The notes beneath the pieces are model-generated. The model was given only the letters and a program-made list of their open reading frames with translations, did no database searches and was not told the DNA's origin. 29,442 nt of DNA, taken from positions 1 through 29,442 of the IMG/VR virus record IMGVR_UViG_3300025009_000317, one strand, 5' to 3'. Made by a program: the position numbers and the translations under genes. Positions 21,961 through 27,878 of the stretch are shown here, piece by piece; position 1 is the stretch's first letter; each line of letters opens with the position of its first letter. This DNA is from a virus.

Positions 21961-22460
21961 TGGGGCTCAATTTAGACAAAGGTTCTTATGGTTCTATTCA
22001 CATAACAGGAAATGGAGATGTTTCTGTTGGTAAATATTGTTCTCTTTCAACAGCAATAATTGCTGTATTTCTTCCAGACCATAGAGTTGATTGGATATCA
22101 ACATATCCATTTCCTATACTTTGGGATTTGCCAATTACAGGACATCCAGTTGATCCAGAGAATATAAAGATTGGAAATGATGTATGGATAGGTAGTGGTG
22201 TCACATTACTAGGTGGTGCAGATATAGGAGATGGCGCAGTCATAGGTGCATTCTCTCTAGTTGCTGGCAAAATACCACCGTATAGTATTGCAATTGGACA
22301 ACCTGCAAAAGTAATAAGGAAAAGATTCTCGGATGACATAATTGAAGAATTACTTAAAATAAAATGGTGGGATTGGAATAAAGAAAGAATAATGGAGAAT
22401 GTAGAGTTTCTCTGTAGTCAAAACATACTCGACTTCATCAAGAAAAATAAGGATAGATAA
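21960..22460 (+). CDS. Hexapeptide-repeat acyltransferase (CatB/Vat-like)
   Basis: A 166-residue left-handed beta-helix protein. The repeats run through [20 protein letters not shown], then [40 protein letters not shown] and [14 protein letters not shown]. The insert between the first coils ([13 protein letters not shown]) carries the likely catalytic His, as in xenobiotic acetyltransferases; the C-terminal WWDWNKERI helix is also typical. The enzymes transfer acetyl groups from acetyl-CoA to small molecules or sugars. In a phage it could modify a host surface sugar or a nucleotide-linked compound; the substrate is unknown. It starts in a TAATG overlap with the J-protein gene. Confidence 0.88.
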   Translation: MGLNLDKGSYGSIHITGNGDVSVGKYCSLSTAIIAVFLPDHRVDWISTYPFPILWDLPITGHPVDPENIKIGNDVWIGSGVTLLGGADIGDGAVIGAFSLVAGKIPPYSIAIGQPAKVIRKRFSDDIIEELLKIKWWDWNKERIMENVEFLCSQNILDFIKKNKDR

Positions 22461-22672
22461 TGACAGATAATGAAAAAGAAGCCAGAATAATAATAGAAAA
22501 GTGTTTTGAGTATAATGCTCCTTTTATAAATGAATATGATTTATTTCCAGAATTAACAGATGAGGAATGTTGGTCTATTGCAACAAATTATCCACTTCCA
22601 TTTAAAACAATTCGAGGGATCTTTCCAAAAGTTGGATGTAGAACTATAGAATTACGATGCTTTAAAAAATAA
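22460..22672 (+). CDS. Hypothetical protein, 70 aa
   Basis: Begins at the last base of the acyltransferase stop, with AAGGAT upstream. Acidic helix first ([20 protein letters not shown]), then a Cys-containing tail. No motif is recognised. Confidence 0.55.
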   Translation: MTDNEKEARIIIEKCFEYNAPFINEYDLFPELTDEECWSIATNYPLPFKTIRGIFPKVGCRTIELRCFKK

Positions 22673-22685
22673 AAAGGAATAGTAT

Positions 22686-23276
22686 ATGGCAAAAGGCGGC
22701 GACAACGAGAGAACTAAAAGCAAAGAATGGTCATTATGGATAAGTGAAGGTAATAGAGATGACATATTTTGGAGAACAAATTCAGGAGCACGAGCTACAC
22801 AAAGAAATAAATCTTCAAAGACCACGGCGAATAGTTATGGTGACTTGGTCTGTTTAGATCCAATTGGCGAACCATTTTTAAGGATCTGCGTAGTCGAGGT
22901 TAAAAAAGGGTATAATAAGGTTATTGATTTGTTATCTCTTATTGATAGTAATGCTAAAAAACAAACTTTGCAACTATTCTGGAGACAAGTCTTAAAAGAT
23001 GCAGAGAATGCACAAAAGGCAGGATGGGGAAACGAACCATTACTTGTAGTGCATAGAGATCACCTATTGCCAATAGTATTTATGAAAGCAGATTTCTTCA
23101 ATCTATTGGCAGAATATTGTGGTCCTGCTAATTGTAATAAAATATATTGTACAATTGACAATGATAAACTAGTCCTTATTAGACAAATGGACTTCTTTAT
23201 ATGGTGTGTCCCTGGAGTTTTTGATATCATATTGAATAAAAGGAATATGAAGAAGAATTGGAGAGTAAAATGCTAG
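22686..23276 (+). CDS. PD-(D/E)XK-type nuclease, unknown role
   Basis: A 196-residue protein with the core SYGDLVCLDPIGEPF (D53) and RICVVEVKKG (E71, K73), the D-(E)xK pattern of restriction-like and Holliday-junction-resolvase-like nucleases. The N-terminal TKSKEWSLWISEGNRDDIFW with RTNSGARATQRNKS resembles phage resolvase or recombination nucleases that bind DNA with a basic patch. The likely role is DNA processing in recombination or packaging. It sits directly upstream of the Rad50/SbcCD-like cluster. Confidence 0.65.
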   Translation: MAKGGDNERTKSKEWSLWISEGNRDDIFWRTNSGARATQRNKSSKTTANSYGDLVCLDPIGEPFLRICVVEVKKGYNKVIDLLSLIDSNAKKQTLQLFWRQVLKDAENAQKAGWGNEPLLVVHRDHLLPIVFMKADFFNLLAEYCGPANCNKIYCTIDNDKLVLIRQMDFFIWCVPGVFDIILNKRNMKKNWRVKC

Positions 23277-23497
23277 ATGGATTTATAAAAGTAGACAAAG
23301 AAACATTTTTTAAATACCTAAAAGAATATCCCAATAAACTTAAAAGAAATGTTGCAGGAATGTTCGATCCGCCAATTGTTAGTTATAATGATTTTTCAAA
23401 ATATGATAAATGGCCTGATTCTATAGTTTGTTATGTGGAAGACGGAGAACATAGTTCTATTCCTACAACCCAAAACGAATATTATATAAAGGATTAA
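23270..23497 (+). CDS. Hypothetical protein, 75 aa
   Basis: ATG 23270 is preferred to a TTG at 23258, with GGAGAG between them as the ribosome binding site; it overlaps the nuclease gene by 7 bases. Sequence MLDGFIKVDKETFFKYLKEY followed by MFDPPIVSYNDFSKYDKWPD looks like a small folded alpha/beta domain. No family is recognised. Confidence 0.55.
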   Translation: MLDGFIKVDKETFFKYLKEYPNKLKRNVAGMFDPPIVSYNDFSKYDKWPDSIVCYVEDGEHSSIPTTQNEYYIKD

Positions 23498-23498
23498 T

Positions 23499-24743
23499 AT
23501 GCTTAAAAGCATAGAAATCAAAAACTTCAGAAGACATAAAAAGACTATATTAGAATTTTCTAATGGATTTAATGCAATTGTAGGAATCAGCAATAGCGGA
23601 AAATCGTCTATCATACATTCCTTATATTGGGCTATACGGAACAGACCACAGGGCTTCGATTTTCGGTCATGGACTGCAAGAAGTGGCGAATTAACATCTA
23701 TTCAAATGGTATTTCCTGAAGGATGGGTATCTCGTGAAAGAAGTAAAACTATTAATCATTATGAATGGTCTGGTCATAATGAACCATATAAGGCATTGAA
23801 AGGACAAATACCAGAAGAGATAAAATCATTTATCAATCTCAATGATCTTAATTTTCAATCACAACATGACACATATTATCTTCTTCAAGATTCTCCTGGT
23901 GAGGTTGCAAGGAAACTAAATGATATAGTAGGTATTTCAATAATTGATAAAACAATAAAAGCTATAAATTCCATAGTATCAACAGCAAAGCAAAAATCAG
24001 AAGAAGAATTAGAAAAAGTAAAAAAGAAGGAAGAAGAATTAAAACAATTTGACAATCTTGAATCAATCCAACTTCTTATTGAAGATATAGAAAAGGATGA
24101 CCTTTATCTATTAGAAATTGATGATAAAATAGTAAACACCAATGAAATAATAGAATCAATAAATACAATTCAAGCTGATATCAATAATGTAAATAATAAA
24201 TTAAGATTTCGTAGAAGAGTGGATGCATTATTAGCTGATTCTAGAATAATTAGTGAATTGAATTATGATATTGAAGATACCAAAAATCTACTAAATGAAA
24301 TCTCGTTGATAAATGAAGAGATTGAAGAATGTAATGACTTTCTAAAGTACAAGAAAGATATTGAAGAATGTATTGAGATATCTAAAGATATTGAAGTTGA
24401 ATCAAAAAAGATTGAATCAGTAGATATTCTAATAAACAACCTTTTAGATATCAATTCATCTATTGAAGAATGCACTGATTATCTATCAGTGAGTCCTACA
24501 GTAATTGAATTGACAAATGAATCTTTATCTCTATTAGAGTTAGAAAAACAATTTAAATCCGTTAAAACAGTTATTAATTCTTTAAATGATCTTCAAAAGA
24601 AGATATCATTAGAAACTGTGGATTTTAATATACATAAAGTCAAATATGATGATATCTTATTTAAAGGTGGGCAATGTCCTACATGCGGTAAATTAATGAC
24701 AAAAAATGAAATGGAGAGAATGATTCATGATAATATGCACTAG
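23499..24743 (+). CDS. Rad50/SbcC-type ATPase, N-terminal half ending at the zinc hook
   Basis: The 414-residue protein begins like an SMC/Rad50/gp46 ATPase: MLKSIEIKNFRRHKKTILEF, then the Walker A loop GISNSGKS (29-36). It continues with lobe-I strands and NLNDLNFQSQHDTYYLL, a Q-loop-like region, then about 220 residues of coiled coil. It ends with a zinc-hook motif CPTCG (C393, C396) only 18 residues before the stop. The returning coiled coil and lobe II with Walker B are absent here and are found in the gene at 27007-27645. The halves would have to assemble in trans. Its last 17 bases overlap the SbcD-like gene. Confidence 0.85.
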   Translation: MLKSIEIKNFRRHKKTILEFSNGFNAIVGISNSGKSSIIHSLYWAIRNRPQGFDFRSWTARSGELTSIQMVFPEGWVSRERSKTINHYEWSGHNEPYKALKGQIPEEIKSFINLNDLNFQSQHDTYYLLQDSPGEVARKLNDIVGISIIDKTIKAINSIVSTAKQKSEEELEKVKKKEEELKQFDNLESIQLLIEDIEKDDLYLLEIDDKIVNTNEIIESINTIQADINNVNNKLRFRRRVDALLADSRIISELNYDIEDTKNLLNEISLINEEIEECNDFLKYKKDIEECIEISKDIEVESKKIESVDILINNLLDINSSIEECTDYLSVSPTVIELTNESLSLLELEKQFKSVKTVINSLNDLQKKISLETVDFNIHKVKYDDILFKGGQCPTCGKLMTKNEMERMIHDNMH

Positions 24744-25689
24744 TGGTGATTTCCATGCTAGAGAAACAAATCCGGAAAATCGTATAGATAAGGACTATTC
24801 GCAGACTCTTATAAACAAATTTTGGTCTGTCATTGAAATAATTTGCAAGGAATCAAATAAAGAGAGATCTATCTTAATTCTACCCGGAGATGTTTGCGAT
24901 AGTTTTAGGATAAGTGACAGGCTCAAAAGCCTGTTGATAAACACGTTCCTTGAAGCAAAAGATAAATATGGAGTTGAAATTTTTGCAGTAGCCGGTCAAC
25001 ACGATCAAAGATACCACTCTACAGAAACAGATAACACACCTTTACAAGTCCTTGCTGCTGCTAAAGCATTAACAATTGTAGATAATAAAGGAATATTAAT
25101 AAACAACAAAAAGAAAAGGATTATGTTTTATGGTTGCGGATGGGGAGATGAAGATAAGATAATACAACCATCTGTACTTAATGCAGATATTAACATTCTC
25201 GTTATACACAAAATGTTAGCAGATAAAGATTACTGGCATGGACATGTTGATTATACACCAGCATCTAAATTTTTAGATGATAATGAATTTGACTTTATCA
25301 TTAGTGGAGACAATCATAATGAATTTTTTGTAGATCATGGAAATAAAATTTTAATAAATTGCGGATCTTGGATGAGGGCGAGAATTGATCAAGATAAACA
25401 CAAACCTGTTGTATGGACTTTAAATACTGACACTCAAAAATTATTGAAACACTATATACCTGTCTTACCATCGGCTGAAGTCCTTAAGGTGGATTTGATA
25501 GCATCAAAAACGGCCTTAAATGACGGATTGGAGGTATTTAGTGCGGCCCTTGACAGAAGTTTTAACTCTGAGAGTGAAGACTTGGATTTTGTCAAGAAAC
25601 TCAGAGTAATTGCTGACAAAACCAATATAGATAAGGAAGTGGAAGATATAATATTTGAAGCAGTTAAAAAAGCCACAGGAGAGAAATGA
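24727..25689 (+). CDS. SbcD/Mre11/gp47-like nuclease
   Basis: A 320-residue calcineurin-type metallophosphoesterase: SGDFHARE (D8, H10), LPGDVCDSF (D55), AVAGQHDQRYHS (Gln91 in place of the usual Asn of GNHD, H92), LVIHKM, SGDNHNEF and INCGSWMR. This is the order of motifs I-V in SbcD/Mre11. It would process DNA ends for recombination with the split Rad50-like ATPase that surrounds it. The GNHD to GQHD change occurs in phage members as far as I recall. Codon use near the 3' end (about 25480-25600) looks less AT-rich. Confidence 0.9.
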   Translation: MIICTSGDFHARETNPENRIDKDYSQTLINKFWSVIEIICKESNKERSILILPGDVCDSFRISDRLKSLLINTFLEAKDKYGVEIFAVAGQHDQRYHSTETDNTPLQVLAAAKALTIVDNKGILINNKKKRIMFYGCGWGDEDKIIQPSVLNADINILVIHKMLADKDYWHGHVDYTPASKFLDDNEFDFIISGDNHNEFFVDHGNKILINCGSWMRARIDQDKHKPVVWTLNTDTQKLLKHYIPVLPSAEVLKVDLIASKTALNDGLEVFSAALDRSFNSESEDLDFVKKLRVIADKTNIDKEVEDIIFEAVKKATGEK

Positions 25690-25925
25690 TGACAGATATT
25701 TTAGAAGAACTGAAAGAACTAGATAAGATTTTGAAATCAATAGAAACAAAACTTGCCACGCTGAATGGAACCAAGGATGCAAAATTAGAAGAATTAAATA
25801 AGTATGGATTTAAGGATATAGAAGAAGCACAAGAATGGATTGGCAAAGCAAAGAACGAATTGGAAGAGAGACAATCAGTTAGAGATAAGAAATTTAGCGT
25901 TTTGAGAGGAGAAATCGAATGGTAG
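25686..25925 (+). CDS. Coiled-coil protein, possibly a detached part of the Rad50/SbcC-like ATPase
   Basis: Starts in an ATGA overlap with SbcD. The 79 residues are one coiled coil (ILEELKELDKILKSIETKLA and onward, then LNKYGFKDIEEAQEWIGKAK and NELEERQSV). The GF-x-IEEAQEW pattern resembles coiled-coil segments just after the zinc hook in SbcC-like proteins. With the first half ending at the hook and the last half starting with a short coiled coil, this may be the missing returning strand. This is inference; a stand-alone helical protein is the alternative. Confidence 0.6.
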   Translation: MMTDILEELKELDKILKSIETKLATLNGTKDAKLEELNKYGFKDIEEAQEWIGKAKNELEERQSVRDKKFSVLRGEIEW

Positions 25926-26137
25926 AAGATATCCTTGAAAAATCAAGAGCAAAATTTGATGATGATCGTTCTATATTTGCAGATGCAATCCTTAGAATTC
26001 TTGATGAAAATGAGATGCTTAAACTTCAATATAGGCATATTAGAGATTCTAAAATCATAGAGATTTCTTACCTGATTGAAGAATTAATGAGACTTCAAAT
26101 TAAGGAGGAAGAAGTTGCAATCAATACAGAACTATAG
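25919..26137 (+). CDS. Hypothetical helical protein, 72 aa
   Basis: Overlaps the coiled-coil gene by 7 bases. The sequence MVEDILEKSRAKFDDDRSIF then LRILDENEMLKLQYRHIRDS is helical and acidic. Its 3' end contains the AGGAGG (26103-26108) that serves the homing endonuclease, and the two genes overlap by 23 bases. No family is recognised. Confidence 0.5.
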   Translation: MVEDILEKSRAKFDDDRSIFADAILRILDENEMLKLQYRHIRDSKIIEISYLIEELMRLQIKEEEVAINTEL

Positions 26138-26984
26138 AAAGATGTCTGATGAACATAGAAAGAAAATAAGTGAATCTCATAAAGGAAAGAAACTTTCTAA
26201 AGAACATATTAAAAATATAAGCGAATCACACAAAGGGCATAAAATTTCTGAAGAAACTAGAAAGAAATTAAGTGAATCTCATAAAGGTAAAAAACTTCCA
26301 GAAGAAGTTAAGAAGAAAATAAGCGAATCTCATAAAGGAAAGAAATTTTCAGAAGAATCTAGAAAGAAAATGAGCGAGGTTAATAAAGGAAGAAAACATT
26401 CAGAAGAAACAAAAAACAAAATGAGTGAAAATCGTACAGGAAGTAAAAGTCGTTTTTGGAAAGGTGGAGTTTGTCAAAATAATGTAGCTTTATATGAAAC
26501 ATATGTTCATCAATTAATGCCAATTGAAGAAATTAATAGGACTAGATTTAGAGGATTGGGTAAGCCGGATTTCCAAGTTAGATGTTATCATTGTAAAAGC
26601 TGGTTTTATCCTACAGCTAACCAAGTCCAATATAGAATTAATTCTATTAATGGAAAAGTATCTAGTTCAAATAATTTCTATTGTTCTAAAAAATGTAAAG
26701 AAGAGTGTAATATATACGGACAACGTAAGTATCCTAAAGGATTTCTATCAGAATCAAATAGACCTAAAATAGATCCAGAATGGCGCGAAATGGTATTGGC
26801 TAGGGCCGACTACAAGTGTGAAAAATGTGGATCTACTGAGAAATTAATAGCTCATCATATTCAATCAGCAACTCTTAATCCAATGTTAGCAAATGACGTT
26901 GATAATGGAATGTGTGTTTGCTATGATTGCCATGAAATAATTCATAAACAGGATGGATGTAAAAGATCTGATTTGAGATGTTAG
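26115..26984 (+). CDS. HNH homing endonuclease with NUMOD3 repeats
   Basis: The likely start is TTG 26115, six bases after a strong AGGAGG; ATG 26142 is the alternative. The N-terminal part has six tandem 17-residue NUMOD3 motifs (SDEHRKKISESHKGKKL type), which bind DNA. A cysteine pair region follows (CYHCKSWF and CSKKCKEEC), then an HNH nuclease: CEKCGSTEKLIAHHIQ, DNGMCVCYDCHEIIH. All catalytic and zinc positions look intact. It is free-standing: no group I intron core is seen around it. It separates the coiled-coil pieces from the C-terminal part of the Rad50-like ATPase, so it may have inserted into that gene. Confidence 0.92.
   Translation: MQSIQNYRKMSDEHRKKISESHKGKKLSKEHIKNISESHKGHKISEETRKKLSESHKGKKLPEEVKKKISESHKGKKFSEESRKKMSEVNKGRKHSEETKNKMSENRTGSKSRFWKGGVCQNNVALYETYVHQLMPIEEINRTRFRGLGKPDFQVRCYHCKSWFYPTANQVQYRINSINGKVSSSNNFYCSKKCKEECNIYGQRKYPKGFLSESNRPKIDPEWREMVLARADYKCEKCGSTEKLIAHHIQSATLNPMLANDVDNGMCVCYDCHEIIHKQDGCKRSDLRC
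26145..26450 (+). repeat. Six in-frame 51-bp tandem repeats (NUMOD3)
   Basis: Six units of exactly 51 bp (26145, 26196, 26247, 26298, 26349, 26400) encode the 17-residue NUMOD3 motif. Units are imperfect but share AAAATAAG(T/C)GAATC(T/A)CA-type cores. The last two have drifted most. Expansion by unequal recombination is the likely origin. Confidence 0.9.
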
Positions 26985-27006
26985 GCGATTTATATTAAGG
27001 AAAAAG

Positions 27007-27645
27007 ATGGAAACAATACAAAAATGGCGTCAAATACTAAACGAGAAACTGACGGAACAAAAGTTATTACAGAACCAGTTATTTCTTCAAAAGCAAGAGC
27101 AAAGAAATTGGCAGAAAAGACACGATAATTCTTTAAAGGCTCGTATTGTCATACAAGAAGTAGCACAAAAGATACAACAAACTCTTGAATCTCATATTTC
27201 ATATATTGTTACGAAAGCTTTGGATGCTATCCCTTTTGATGAAAAATTCTCATTTGGGATGGAATTCGTTACAAGAAATAATCAAACAGAGTGTGATGTA
27301 TTTTTTATCAATAAAGATGGTGAACGTGTTGAACCAATGGCAGGAAGTGGAGGAGGAGTAAAAGACATTGCTTCATTTGCTATAAAGATAGCATTGTGGA
27401 GCTTGAATAAAAAAACCAGAGCATTATTTATTGAAGACGAACCATTGAAATTTCTTCATAGTCCAATTCTTCAAGATGCTGCTGGTCAAATGATTAGAGA
27501 GATATGTAAAAGACATAATATACAAATTATTATGGTAACAGATCAGGAAGATATCTATCAGTATGCAGACAAAGTATTTTTCTCTAGAGACTGGAAAGAG
27601 AAACCTGTAAAGAAGATTAAATCATTTAAAAGAATTTTGAATTGA
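27007..27645 (+). CDS. Rad50/SbcC-type ATPase, C-terminal half
   Basis: The 212-residue protein has about 70 residues of coiled coil (METIQKWRQILNEKLTEQKL and onward) then lobe II of an SMC-type ATPase: the signature loop MAGSGGGVKDIASFA (SGGG at 114-117) and Walker B ALFIEDEPLKFL (D144, E145), then IIMVTDQED where an H-loop His is more usual. There is no Walker A. It completes the ATPase whose Walker A half is at 23499-24743; two ATPase sites would form only by association of the two polypeptides. AAGGA at 26997-27001 precedes the ATG. It is the last AT-rich + strand gene; a strand switch follows. Confidence 0.88.
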   Translation: METIQKWRQILNEKLTEQKLLQNQLFLQKQEQRNWQKRHDNSLKARIVIQEVAQKIQQTLESHISYIVTKALDAIPFDEKFSFGMEFVTRNNQTECDVFFINKDGERVEPMAGSGGGVKDIASFAIKIALWSLNKKTRALFIEDEPLKFLHSPILQDAAGQMIREICKRHNIQIIMVTDQEDIYQYADKVFFSRDWKEKPVKKIKSFKRILN

Positions 27646-27655
27646 TAAAAATATA

Positions 27656-27681
27656 GGGGCTCCGGGCTGGCCGGATGCCCC
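27656..27681 (-). terminator. Terminator for leftward transcription
   Basis: GGGGC (27656-27660) pairs with GCCCC (27677-27681) and CCGG (27662-27665) with CCGG (27671-27674), with a short bulge. Read on the - strand, the hairpin is followed by TATATTTTT, a proper T tail. On the + strand there is no T run, but the hairpin could still slow rightward transcription. It lies between convergent genes. Confidence 0.75.
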
Positions 27682-27714
27682 AAACTCATGAGCCATTTTC
27701 CACCGCTCACTATT

Positions 27715-27789
27715 TTACGCTGCGGCCTGGGCGAGAGATGCCGAGAAGGCCAGCATCGCCAGAATTGCAATGAATCGGGTTTTCTTCAT
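27715..27789 (-). CDS. 24-codon signal-peptide-like peptide
   Basis: On the - strand an ATG at 27789 has AAGGA a few bases upstream and ends at TAA (27717-27715). The peptide has a basic start (MKKTRF), a hydrophobic core (IAILAMLAFSASLA) and ends QAAA, a textbook signal peptide with an AxA-type cleavage site but almost no mature part. It may be a tiny membrane or lysis-related peptide, a leader peptide, or the remnant of a truncated secreted protein. A terminator follows directly, so it is the last gene of the leftward transcript. Confidence 0.5.
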   Translation of the reverse strand: MKKTRFIAILAMLAFSASLAQAAA

Positions 27790-27878
27790 TTCATACTTCC
27801 TTGAAGTGAGGTTATTTTTGTCTTTGTTCCGTTGTGTCCGTGACGGGTTGCCTGGACACCCCCAACTCTTGCCCCGCA
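27790..27878. other. Intergenic gap with an inverted repeat
   Basis: Between the two - strand genes. GTGTCC (27834-27839) and GGACAC (27854-27859) form a 6-bp stem with a 14-nt loop. On the - strand it lies just after the fibre stop codon but has no T tail, so it is at best a weak terminator or mRNA 3' structure. Confidence 0.35.

Noticed and set aside
26145-26450. CRISPR-like array
   Set aside because: The repeats are contiguous 51-bp coding units without spacers and encode NUMOD3 motifs.
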